Shown here: positions 43,881 to 51,470 of the stretch, piece after piece
Layout: the number at the start of each line of letters is the position of its first letter
Position numbering within the stretch: the first letter of the stretch is position 1
NCBI RefSeq assembly: GCF_004339745.1
Contig: NZ_SMGP01000001.1
Location: 1,860,001-1,924,000, forward strand
Direction: 5' to 3'
Length of the DNA: 64,000 nt
From: Paraburkholderia sp. BL9I2N2
Lineage (GTDB): Bacteria > Pseudomonadota > Gammaproteobacteria > Burkholderiales > Burkholderiaceae
Notes under the pieces: generated by a model
Told to the model about the DNA's origin: nothing
Seen by the model: the letters and a program-made list of their open reading frames with translations, nothing else
Databases searched by the model: none
Program-made: the position numbers and the translations under genes

Positions 43881-45287
43881 ATGGGTATACGCCCAGATCC
43901 CACGTTCCATGCATCACCGAAACTCGCGATGGATGCGCCCGCGGAGGAGTACGCCTACACCGTGCTTCTCAGCCCCGATTTCTCGCAGCCCGACGCGCTC
44001 GCCGTCATCGACGTGAAGCCCGGTTCGCCCACTTACAGCCAGGTGGTTCACACCGTGCCGGTGCCGTACAAGGGGGACGAATTCCATCATTTCGGCTGGA
44101 ATGCCTGTTCGTCGTCGCTCTCGCCGCTGACCGGCCACGCATTCCTCGAGCGACGCTATCTGATCATTCCGGGCATGCGTTCTTCACGCATTTACATCGT
44201 CGACACCCATCCGCATCCGACCCAGGCGAAGATTTACAAGATCATCGAGCCCGAGGAGATTTTCCGCAAAACGGGCTACTCGCGCCCGCACACGGTTCAC
44301 TGCGGGCCGGAAGGGATTTACGTCAGCACGCTCGGCGGCGCAGGCAAAGATGGCACCGACGGGCCGCCGGGCATCTTCATCATGGACTGCGAAACGTTCG
44401 AGGTGCTCGGCCGCTGGGAGATCGACCGCGGGATGCAGGAGAAGCACTACGATTTCTGGTGGAACCTGCCGCGCGACTATATGGTGTCGAGCGAATGGGC
44501 GTTGCCGCCGCAATTCGAGAACGGCATCGTCCCCGAGGATCTGCTGTCGAACCAATACGGGCACCGCATCCACTTCTGGGACTTGCGGGGCCGGCGCAAC
44601 GTGCAGACGCTCGACCTCGGCGCGAACCATCAGATGGCGCTAGAAGTGCGGCCCGCGCACGATCCAAGCCGGGAGTACGGCTTCATCGGGGTCGTGGTCG
44701 ATACGACGAATCTGGAAGGGTCGATCTGGACGTGGTGGCGCGAGGGGGGCGAGTTTCACATCGAGAAGACCGCCACCATTCCGCCCGAACCCGCCGCCAC
44801 CGAACAGTTGCCGCCTCTGCTGCAGGGTTTCGGCGCGGTGCCGCCGCTCGTCACCGACATCGATCTCTCCATCGACGACAAATTCCTCTATGTCGCCTGT
44901 TGGGGCACCGGTGAGATGCGCCAGTACGACGTGACGGAGCCGCGCAAGCCGAAGCTCACGGGATCGGTCCACATCGGCGGGATCGTGCGGCGCACGCCGC
45001 ATCCGAACGGCAAGACCTTTGCGGGTGGTCCGCAGATGGTGGAGATCAGCCGCGACGGCAAGCGGGTCTACTGGACCAACTCGCTCTATTCGACCTGGGA
45101 CAACCAGTTCTATCCGGACGGCGTGCCGGGTGCGCAGGTCATGGCGCGGGCCGAACCCGGCGGGGGGCTCGCGTTGGCCGACGACTATTGGGTGTCGTTC
45201 CCAGACGGATACCGGGCCCACCAGATCCGGCTCGAAGGCGGAGACTGCTCGACCGATTCGTTCTGTTACCCGTCGGTGGGCGTTTGA
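43881..45287 (+). CDS. mtoX: Selenium-binding protein 56 family, methanethiol oxidase
   Basis: 468 residues, the usual size of SBP56. Bacterial and human members oxidise methanethiol to formaldehyde, hydrogen sulfide and hydrogen peroxide using copper. Family blocks are FHHFGWNACSSS near residue 68, RPHTVHCGPEGIYVS near residue 135, YDFWWNLPRDYMVSSEW near residue 190 and a late FAGGPQM segment. No signal peptide is visible, while the studied Hyphomicrobium enzyme is periplasmic. AGGAG precedes the ATG. Location after two sulfonate importers supports a role in C1-sulfur metabolism. The next gene begins on its stop codon. Confidence 0.88.
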   Translation: MGIRPDPTFHASPKLAMDAPAEEYAYTVLLSPDFSQPDALAVIDVKPGSPTYSQVVHTVPVPYKGDEFHHFGWNACSSSLSPLTGHAFLERRYLIIPGMRSSRIYIVDTHPHPTQAKIYKIIEPEEIFRKTGYSRPHTVHCGPEGIYVSTLGGAGKDGTDGPPGIFIMDCETFEVLGRWEIDRGMQEKHYDFWWNLPRDYMVSSEWALPPQFENGIVPEDLLSNQYGHRIHFWDLRGRRNVQTLDLGANHQMALEVRPAHDPSREYGFIGVVVDTTNLEGSIWTWWREGGEFHIEKTATIPPEPAATEQLPPLLQGFGAVPPLVTDIDLSIDDKFLYVACWGTGEMRQYDVTEPRKPKLTGSVHIGGIVRRTPHPNGKTFAGGPQMVEISRDGKRVYWTNSLYSTWDNQFYPDGVPGAQVMARAEPGGGLALADDYWVSFPDGYRAHQIRLEGGDCSTDSFCYPSVGV

Positions 45288-45967
45288 TCGGGGGAGGCTG
45301 GTCGCAGACCGGCCTGTGGTTGGCCATTCTGGCGAGCGGTCTCTATCACGGTATCAACCCGGCGATGGGATGGCCGCTCGCCGTATCGAGCGGCTTGATG
45401 GAGCGGCGCGCGCGGGCGCTGTTCAGCGCGCTCGTCTATCTTGCGGTTGGACACGTGCTGGCGGTGTTATTGGTGATGCTGCCGTTTGCCATGCTGACCA
45501 TCCTGCTTGCCTGGCAGCGCGAGATCCAGATCGGCGCCAGCGTGCTCGTGATCGGCTTCGGCGTTGTCCTGCTGATCCGGCGACGTCATCCGCGTGTCCT
45601 CGTACGGATTCCGCCGTCCCGGCTCGCGCTGTGGTCGTTCGCCGTTGCCATTGCGCACGGTGCGGGATTGATGCTCGTACCGATTTACCTCGGACTGTGC
45701 AGCGCTTACGACATGGATCGAGGACATCGGGCCGCGCAGACCCTGATCGAAGCGAATCTGGGGATGGCGCTGCTTGTCTCGGGTGTGCATGCATGCGCGA
45801 TGATGATTGCCGGTGGGCTTCTGGCCTGGCTGGTCTACCGCTACCTGGGGTTGAAGTTCGTGTCGCGGAGCTGGTTCAATCTGGATGCGGTCTGGGCGTT
45901 GAGTCTTGTCCTGGTTGGCGCGCTCTCGTTGGCGCTTAATGCCGCGGTGGTCAGCGGCGAGGTGTGA
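45284..45967 (+). CDS. Multi-pass membrane protein coupled to the methanethiol-oxidase gene
   Basis: About 227 residues from a TTG at 45284 that overlaps the preceding TGA (TTGA); the open frame upstream runs through mtoX out of phase and is not credible. Six or so hydrophobic segments are visible, the first with LASGLYHGINPAMGW and a later one with AVAIAHGAGLMLVPIYLGLCSA. Histidines inside membrane helices recall metal or electron carriers of the DsbD/UreH kind, but I cannot assign a family. Tight coupling suggests a part in copper supply, secretion or product handling for the oxidase. Confidence 0.7.
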   Translation: MIGGGWSQTGLWLAILASGLYHGINPAMGWPLAVSSGLMERRARALFSALVYLAVGHVLAVLLVMLPFAMLTILLAWQREIQIGASVLVIGFGVVLLIRRRHPRVLVRIPPSRLALWSFAVAIAHGAGLMLVPIYLGLCSAYDMDRGHRAAQTLIEANLGMALLVSGVHACAMMIAGGLLAWLVYRYLGLKFVSRSWFNLDAVWALSLVLVGALSLALNAAVVSGEV

Positions 45968-46756
45968 TCGGGCACGCGGCCGCTTGGCGGGCGCATGGCG
46001 ATCGACACGTGGATCGCCGCGGGCGTCAACAACCCGCTCACCGCGCCGCCGTCCGCCGAAGTGCTCGAGTTCCTGCGCAAGGCGGCGATGCGCGCGCGGC
46101 GCATCGCGGGCATCTGCACAGGTGGTTTCGTACTGGCCGAAGCAGGGCTGCTCGCGAACCGGCGCGCGACCACGCATTGGGCGTATGCCCGCGAGATGAT
46201 GGGCCGGTTTCCGGACATCCAGCTCGACGAAGATCGCATCTACGTGGTCGATGGCCCGATCTGGACCTCGGCCGGCATGACTGCTGGACTCGATCTCGCA
46301 CTCGGGATGGTCGAGAAGGACCTCGGCGCCGATATCGCGCGTTCAGTCGCGCACAAGCTGGTGATGCATCAGCGGCGCTCGGGTGGCCAGTCGCAGCATT
46401 CGGAAATGCTCGATCTCGCACCCAGGTCCGACCGCATCCAGGACGCGCTCAACTATGCGCGCAAGCATCTCAGCCGGCCGCTCACCGTCGAGGAACTCGC
46501 GAGTCAGGCGCACCTAAGCCCGCGGCAGTTCAGCCGGGTGTTCACCCTGGAGACGGGACAGTCGCCTGCCAAGGCGATCGAGGGGCTGCGGCTCGAAGCC
46601 GCGCGGTTGATGATCGAAAAGAGCCGGCACTCGCTGGAGGTGATCGCGAAAGAGACGGGGTTTCGCGATCGCCGGCATATGCGCGAAATGTTCATGCGCG
46701 GGTTTGGCGTGCCGCCGCGGGAGATGCGGCGTGAGGCCAGGCCGGGTGAGCGATAA
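45965..46756 (+). pseudogene. N-terminally truncated GlxA-type AraC regulator
   Basis: Usable coding starts at the ATG at 45995 (253 residues), but the family likeness seems to begin right after the TGA at 45965-45967 (GTRPLGG before the ATG). Complete GlxA proteins have about 320 residues. Here the first 70 or so of the DJ-1/PfpI sensor domain are missing. The rest is preserved: ICTGGFVLAEAGLL near residue 40, and an AraC double helix-turn-helix at the C-terminus (LTVEELASQAHLSPRQFSRV). Because the membrane-protein frame and this frame are the same, a deletion probably joined them. Residual DNA binding is possible. Confidence 0.65.
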
Positions 46757-46792
46757 GACGACTACTCTGTAGACGGTGCCGAGCATGTCGGC

Positions 46793-47170
46793 TTACTGCG
46801 ATGCTTCCAGCTGCACCCGTTCAAGCTCCGCATGCGCCTCATCGACCTTGCGTTGCCGCTCGGCGATTTTCTTCGCGCTCTTGCCGTTGGCCTTCGCTTC
46901 CTGCAGGTCGTGCTCGCGTTCAGCCAGTTTCTTTTGCGACGCGGCCACCTTGCGTTGCGCCTCGCTGCGCAGCACGGCATCCGTGCAGTTCGCGTTCATT
47001 TGGGCGAGGGCGGTTTCCAGACCATCGACGCGCTTCGCATTGCTGTGCGTTTGCGCGTAGGCGATTTCTTTTTCTATCGAACTGCGCTTCGCATCGCAGC
47101 CGTTTGTTTGAGCAGAACAGACCATCGGATAGACAACCATGCCGAGCAGAACCTTGACCGCCGTTTTCAT
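46793..47170 (-). CDS. DUF1090-family periplasmic protein
   Basis: 125 residues from the ATG at 47170, with GAGG upstream; a start at 47206 would spoil the signal peptide. A signal sequence (MKTAVKVLLGMVVYPMVCSA) is followed by a charged helical region with CDAKRSSIEKEIAYAQ and a strongly coiled-coil-like stretch of Lys, Glu and Ala (KKLAEREHDLQEAKANG). This is the pattern of DUF1090 (YqjC), small exported proteins linked to stress responses. The function is unknown. It converges on the decayed GlxA gene. Confidence 0.85.
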   Translation of the reverse strand: MKTAVKVLLGMVVYPMVCSAQTNGCDAKRSSIEKEIAYAQTHSNAKRVDGLETALAQMNANCTDAVLRSEAQRKVAASQKKLAEREHDLQEAKANGKSAKKIAERQRKVDEAHAELERVQLEASQ

Positions 47171-47490
47171 GAGAGACCTCACAATCGTGGTTGGTTGTTC
47201 TTCCATCGTGCGTTTTGCAGCGATGCTGGAGCCGACGTTTCAGCTTGAACAGTGACTTTTCGGCCGACCAGTCTATCCTTCTTGCACGGCTCATGGGTTT
47301 GCTTGTTGCCGGTGGCAGACTTTAGCTGGTTGATCGGACTTTGATGGCGTTACGGCGCAGTCAATCGAAGCAAAGGTCAACGTCGTCGCGTTGAATGACT
47401 GCGCCGCAAACTCAAGGTTGACATTCACGGTCGACGCCCGTTATCGGCACACGGCGACGTCGAGAGATACCGGCAGCGCCGCGTCTTCGA
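47171..47490. other. 320-base gap with a long-armed inverted repeat
   Basis: No gene is supported. The inverted repeat CGGCGCAGTCA (47353-47363) and TGACTGCGCCG (47396-47406) has perfect 11-base arms 32 bases apart. A TTGACA occurs at about 47414. The repeat could form a long hairpin behind the SnoaL-like gene, which ends at 47491 on the minus strand. Confidence 0.45.
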
Positions 47491-47940
47491 TCACACTGGC
47501 TTGATGAGTCCGAGTTGCTGCAGGGCGGTGACGCCATCGTCCAGGCCGATTTCTTCAACGATCATGCCGTCCTTGAGCCGCAACACGGTGGTGCCCGTAA
47601 AGCGCATGGTCCGGCCGGTGGCCGCAGGCAACGAGCCGACGAGGAAATCGCGGAATGCCGGACCGGTATGCGTGCCGCCACCCTCCCAACGGCCCACGAC
47701 ATAGTCCCCTTCGGCAATGAGATCGGCCGCGCCCCAGAAGTTGAGGTCGGGGAACGCTTCGCGGAAACCGGTCATGAAGGCCTTGATGTCTTCGCGGCCA
47801 CGGCGCGGCTCGTGCAGCGAGTATTGAAGAAGCATGTCAGGAGCGGCGAGTTCGTCGACGATGCCGAGGTTGCAGGTCTTGCCCCAGAAATCGGCAAACC
47901 AGCGGCCTACGACGGCCTTGTTGTCATCTTCTTTGGACAT
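47491..47940 (-). CDS. SnoaL-like ester cyclase/nuclear-transport-factor-2 fold protein
   Basis: 149 residues from the ATG at 47940, with GAGG upstream; the longer open frame to 48189 is rich in rare patterns and not credible. The NTF2-like fold is suggested by VVGRWFADFWGKTC, LHEPRRGREDIKAFMTGFREAFPDL near residue 50, and GRWEGGGTHTG near residue 85. SnoaL relatives cyclise polyketides or act as small hydrolases or isomerases, and many are uncharacterised. It is a single gene, so its substrate cannot be guessed. Confidence 0.8.
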   Translation of the reverse strand: MSKEDDNKAVVGRWFADFWGKTCNLGIVDELAAPDMLLQYSLHEPRRGREDIKAFMTGFREAFPDLNFWGAADLIAEGDYVVGRWEGGGTHTGPAFRDFLVGSLPAATGRTMRFTGTTVLRLKDGMIVEEIGLDDGVTALQQLGLIKPV

Positions 47941-47950
47941 GGTGAATTCC

Positions 47951-48208
47951 TCATTGACTGTGGTTGAACGAGGAAAACGCAATCGCTTCCCTCTGCCTGA
48001 ACAATATGGGCGCCAGCAGTCGGCCGCCTTCCGTTTCTTGCTGCAATACTCGCGTTGCGCGCAATTCCAGCTGAGCATTGGACAGGGGATAACGGATGCG
48101 CCTATCCATCGACACGCGTGCCGGCCGCAGTCGAAACGGGCGCCCTCCGACCGTCGTAATTTTTTCGTAGGGATTCGACCATTTTTCAATGGTCATTCTC
48201 GCTTTCAT
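47951..48208 (-). CDS. Possible small hypothetical protein
   Basis: An 85-codon frame starting MKARMTIEKWSNPYEKI, directly upstream of the SnoaL-like gene. It is basic (many Arg) and has no recognised domain, signal peptide or membrane segment. Codon choice is moderately like the neighbours. No clear ribosome site is seen. It may be spurious. Confidence 0.25.
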   Translation of the reverse strand: MKARMTIEKWSNPYEKITTVGGRPFRLRPARVSMDRRIRYPLSNAQLELRATRVLQQETEGGRLLAPILFRQREAIAFSSFNHSQ

Positions 48209-48380
48209 CGCATCTCCGGCTGGCGGTTTCTTCACGTGCAAGGAATAGTCAGGTAACGGCTGTTATCCCGCCGGCAGCCGCGCGCGGAGATTTCAAAGCG
48301 GCGTGGAATAGATCGCAATGACGAGGTGTTGTGTCAGCAGACCGGGTGAACTGGTCGCCCACACAACAACAGGTTCAAAC

Positions 48381-49136
48381 ATGCTCAACTCCTTCATTTC
48401 CCGGCGGCGTCTGATGGCGGCGGGGTCCATGGCCTCATTTGGCGTGCTGTTCTCGAAGCTTGCGACCGGCGCGACCACTCCCGACGCCGAGCCCGCGGCC
48501 AGCATGGCGACGAGTGTCGTTCCGGCATTTCTCGGCTCGTCGCCGCAAACGCTGCCGCCCCTGCCATGGGCCGACAATGCGCTCGAACCGACCATTTCGG
48601 CGCGCACCATCGGCATTCATCACGGCAAGCACCACCGGGCGTATTTCGACAATCTGCACAAGCTCCTTGCCGGCACGCCGCTCGAACAGGCATCGCTCGA
48701 GCAGGTCATCATGCAGTCGCATGACCAGCCCGCGCTCGCCGACGTCTTCAACAACGCCGCGCAAGCATGGAACCACAACTTCTACTGGAACTCGCTGAGC
48801 CCGGCGCCGAGCGCGCCGAGCGCGAAGCTTCAGGCGGCGATCGTGCGCAAGTTCGGTTCCGTCGATGCGCTCGGCAAGACGCTCGTCGCGACTTCGGCCT
48901 CGCAGTTCGGCAGTGGCTGGGGGTGGCTCGTGCTCGATCGCGGGGAACTCGCGGTCGTCAAGACGAGCAACGCGGAAACGCCGTTCACGCGCGGACTCGT
49001 GCCGCTGCTCACCGTCGATGTATGGGAGCACGCGTACTACCTGGACTATCAGAACCGCCGGCCGGACTATCTCGTTGCAACGGTCTCGCGTCACCTGAAC
49101 TGGGCGTTCGCCTCGGCCAATCTCGACCGTGTCTGA
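48381..49136 (+). CDS. Exported Fe-type superoxide dismutase
   Basis: 251 residues from the ATG at 48381. A twin-arginine signal (SRRRLMAAGSMASF, residues 7-20) predicts export by Tat. The mature enzyme has metal ligands His80 (IHHGKHH), His132 (AWNHNFYW), Asp213 and His217 (DVWEHAYY). The AAQAWNH context, with Gln before the second His, is the mark of the iron rather than the manganese form. It converts superoxide to peroxide and oxygen in the periplasm. A periplasmic Fe-SOD is less common than the cytoplasmic one. The DUF3455 gene follows 51 bases on. Confidence 0.9.
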   Translation: MLNSFISRRRLMAAGSMASFGVLFSKLATGATTPDAEPAASMATSVVPAFLGSSPQTLPPLPWADNALEPTISARTIGIHHGKHHRAYFDNLHKLLAGTPLEQASLEQVIMQSHDQPALADVFNNAAQAWNHNFYWNSLSPAPSAPSAKLQAAIVRKFGSVDALGKTLVATSASQFGSGWGWLVLDRGELAVVKTSNAETPFTRGLVPLLTVDVWEHAYYLDYQNRRPDYLVATVSRHLNWAFASANLDRV

Positions 49137-49187
49137 CGAGGGGCGGTTGCAGGCTTTCATCGTATCGGGTCAACAAGGAGCATCGCC

Positions 49188-49691
49188 ATGATTCGCTTGT
49201 CACGCAGAACGCGCCATTCGATCAGCGCCGGATGGTTGTTGGCGGTAGTCGGCACGTCAGCCGGCGCCGCGCCGATCGACCCACCCGATGCGCGAGCGCT
49301 CCTGAGCGCGACCGCATCCGGCGTGCAGATTTACTCGTGTGAATACGATGCGAAGCACACGCTCGGCTGGGTGTTCCGCAGTCCGCGCGCCACGTTGTTT
49401 GACTCCAGCGGGACCGCGGTGATCGAGCATTCGGCGGGACCGTCCTGGGAAGCTCGCGACGGCAGCCGGATCGTGGGCCATGTTCTCGCGCAGATGCCGA
49501 GCGACACGCCGAACGGCGTGCCGCAGCTCCTGCTGGAAACACGTTCGACGGGCGCGCAGGGCATGTTGAGCGAGGTGCGCTACGTGCAACGCACGATGAC
49601 CGCAGGCGGCGCGGCGCCAACAGCGCCTTGCACCGTCGAACACGCGGCGGGCAACTCGCCGTACATCGCCACTTACACTTTTTTCAAGTAG
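49188..49691 (+). CDS. DUF3455-family exported protein
   Basis: 167 residues, AGGAG before the ATG. An N-terminal basic-hydrophobic segment (residues 1-27) resembles a signal peptide ending at SAGA-A. DUF3455 hallmarks are ATASGVQIYSCEYD near residue 45, GPSWEARDGSRIVG near residue 85 and LLLETRSTGAQGMLSEVRYV near residue 115, with a C-terminal Cys in APCTVEHA. Function unknown. It shares a transcript direction with the SOD gene, so both may belong to an oxidative-stress unit. Confidence 0.85.
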   Translation: MIRLSRRTRHSISAGWLLAVVGTSAGAAPIDPPDARALLSATASGVQIYSCEYDAKHTLGWVFRSPRATLFDSSGTAVIEHSAGPSWEARDGSRIVGHVLAQMPSDTPNGVPQLLLETRSTGAQGMLSEVRYVQRTMTAGGAAPTAPCTVEHAAGNSPYIATYTFFK

Positions 49692-49812
49692 CAAGCGGCG
49701 GAAGACGTTGGCCCCTCGCGCATGATGACCGGTCAAATTAATTCGGATTACTACAGTTGAAAAGTCGATGGAATAGAGAGACCGTTCGCGTGTTTTCTGA
49801 AGCAGGAGGCAA

Positions 49813-49854
49813 ATGAACGGACCGCCTGGTTTCAACGCACAACGCAGACCATGA
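49813..49854 (+). CDS. Short upstream ORF overlapping the tssA start
   Basis: Thirteen codons (MNGPPGFNAQRRP) starting at the ATG at 49813, with AGGAGG three bases before it, and ending at a TGA that overlaps the tssA ATG (ATGA). tssA itself has no Shine-Dalgarno site. The short ORF could bring ribosomes to tssA by coupled reinitiation and so set T6SS output. The spacing from AGGAGG to ATG is short, which is the main doubt. Confidence 0.4.
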   Translation: MNGPPGFNAQRRP

Positions 49855-50891
49855 AAACTGAATTCATCGCTCATCAGGATTGGACGGAATGGCTGGACAC
49901 GCTGTCGCATGAAGCGCCGTGCGGCCCTGATCTCGAATACGACCCGCGATTTCGCGAACTCGAGGAAGCCGTCGGCGGACGTCCTGAAGCGGAATATGGC
50001 GCCACGCTCGTCGCCGCCGTACCGCCCGACTGGGCGGCGGCGGACGCCTTGTGCGTCGAGTTGATGGCGCGCACGCGAGACCTGCGTGTGGTCGCGTGGC
50101 TTGCGCGAGCGCGGCTTGCTCACGAGGGTATTGCCGGGCTCGCGGATGGCCTCGCGCTCGCCGCGGCGCTTCTCAATCGCAACTGGGATCACGTCCATCC
50201 GCAACTCGACGCGAGCGACGGCAACGATCCCACCGTGCGGATCAACGCACTCGCCGCATTCGTGGATGCAGCCGGTCTGCTCGCCGATCTCATGGATTGC
50301 CGGCTCGTGCCGCATGACGTGCCTGTCACCTTGCGCGAGTGGTCGTATGCGAATGGCGAGACCGTTGCCCCCGACAACCGTGGGGTCATGAGCCTTGCGG
50401 AGATCGAAGCGGCCACGGCCTCGTCGCCGGAAGCGGCGCTGCGCGCGAAGACCGCATCCGACATGGCGCTCGCCAACGCCGAGGCGCTCGAACGCGTGTT
50501 GACGGAGCGCGTGGGCGTGACGCAGGCGCTCGAACTGCACGCGCTCAAGACCTTGCTTCGCCGGGCGGGAGCACTGCTGGGCGGATGCCTGAAGGAGCAG
50601 GGCATTGCGGCGGAGCCAGCCGCGCCGGCGGACGATCGTGCAACCGAAACGAGGTCCGCGGGGGCCGGTGACGTTATCTCGAGCCGCGCCGACGTCGCCG
50701 CGACGCTGGACCGCCTGTGCGCGTATTACGCCAGGCACGAGCCCGCGAGCCCGGTGCCGCTTCTGCTCGCACGTGCGCGCGGCCTGATCGACAAGTCGTT
50801 CGTCGATCTGCTCAAGGAACTCGCGCCGGAAGGGCTCGCGCAATTGACTCAGGTGATTGGAACGGCGGCCGCCGATTTGCCGGCCACCTGA
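49851..50891 (+). CDS. tssA: T6SS protein TssA
   Basis: 346 residues. The N-terminal ImpA domain (about residues 20-140) holds the typical EAPCGPDLEYDPRF and NWDHVHPQLDASDGNDPTVR. The C-terminal part is the short type and ends with FVDLLKELAPEG near residue 325. TssA caps the growing sheath and links the baseplate to the membrane complex in the cytoplasm. It is the first gene of the T6SS operon. It has no ribosome site of its own but overlaps a short ORF at 49813 that does. Confidence 0.9.
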   Translation: MKTEFIAHQDWTEWLDTLSHEAPCGPDLEYDPRFRELEEAVGGRPEAEYGATLVAAVPPDWAAADALCVELMARTRDLRVVAWLARARLAHEGIAGLADGLALAAALLNRNWDHVHPQLDASDGNDPTVRINALAAFVDAAGLLADLMDCRLVPHDVPVTLREWSYANGETVAPDNRGVMSLAEIEAATASSPEAALRAKTASDMALANAEALERVLTERVGVTQALELHALKTLLRRAGALLGGCLKEQGIAAEPAAPADDRATETRSAGAGDVISSRADVAATLDRLCAYYARHEPASPVPLLLARARGLIDKSFVDLLKELAPEGLAQLTQVIGTAAADLPAT

Positions 50892-50938
50892 TTCGAATCG
50901 CGCCGCATCACATTGTTTTCATTGAGGAGGATCACAGG

Positions 50939-51460
50939 ATGGCCAAGGAAAGCAGTCAGAAGTTCATTGCGCGCAATCGTGCGCCGCGCGTGCAGATCGA
51001 ATACGACGTCGAAGTGTATGGCTCGGAGAAGAAGGTCAATCTGCCTTTCGTGATGGGCGTGCTGTCGGACCTGTCGGGTCAGCCGCAGGAGCCGCTGCCG
51101 CCGGTTACCGAGCGCAAGTTCGTCGAGATCGATATCGACAACTTCGACGAGCGGCTGCGCTCGATGAAGCCGCGCGTCGCGATGCACGTCGACAACACGC
51201 TGACGGGCGAAGGAAAGATCGGCGTGGACATGACCTTCGAGAGCATGGACGACTTCTCGCCGGCTGCGATCGCCCGCAAGGTCGAGCCGCTCGCGAAGCT
51301 GCTCGAGGCGCGCAGCCAGCTGCAGAACCTGCTTACCTACATGGATGGCAAGACCGACGCCGAAAAACTCGTCGGCCAGCTGCTCGAAGACCCGGCGCTG
51401 TTGAGCGCGCTCGCCGCCGCGCCCAAGCCGCAAACGAGCCAAACCGACGATTCGGAATAA
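50939..51460 (+). CDS. tssB: T6SS contractile sheath small subunit TssB
   Basis: 173 residues from the ATG at 50939, with GAGGAGG before it; the open frame upstream belongs to the TssA region. TssB (VipA/ImpB) joins TssC to form the contractile sheath. Family features are KFIARNRAPRVQIEYDVE near residue 10, LPFVMGVLSDLSG near residue 37 and the late LTYMDGKTDAEKL segment near residue 135. TssC begins 10 bases downstream. Confidence 0.95.
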   Translation: MAKESSQKFIARNRAPRVQIEYDVEVYGSEKKVNLPFVMGVLSDLSGQPQEPLPPVTERKFVEIDIDNFDERLRSMKPRVAMHVDNTLTGEGKIGVDMTFESMDDFSPAAIARKVEPLAKLLEARSQLQNLLTYMDGKTDAEKLVGQLLEDPALLSALAAAPKPQTSQTDDSE

Positions 51461-51470
51461 AGGAGCCACG

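Noticed and set aside
47491..48189. Long form (232 codons) of the SnoaL-like gene
   Set aside because: The extra N-terminal 83 residues are Cys/Arg-rich and unlike the family, while the ATG at 47940 has a ribosome site and gives the usual length.
50885..50905. GATTCGAATC resembling a tRNA T-arm
   Set aside because: No acceptor, D or anticodon stems can be built around it, and it overlaps the end of tssA.
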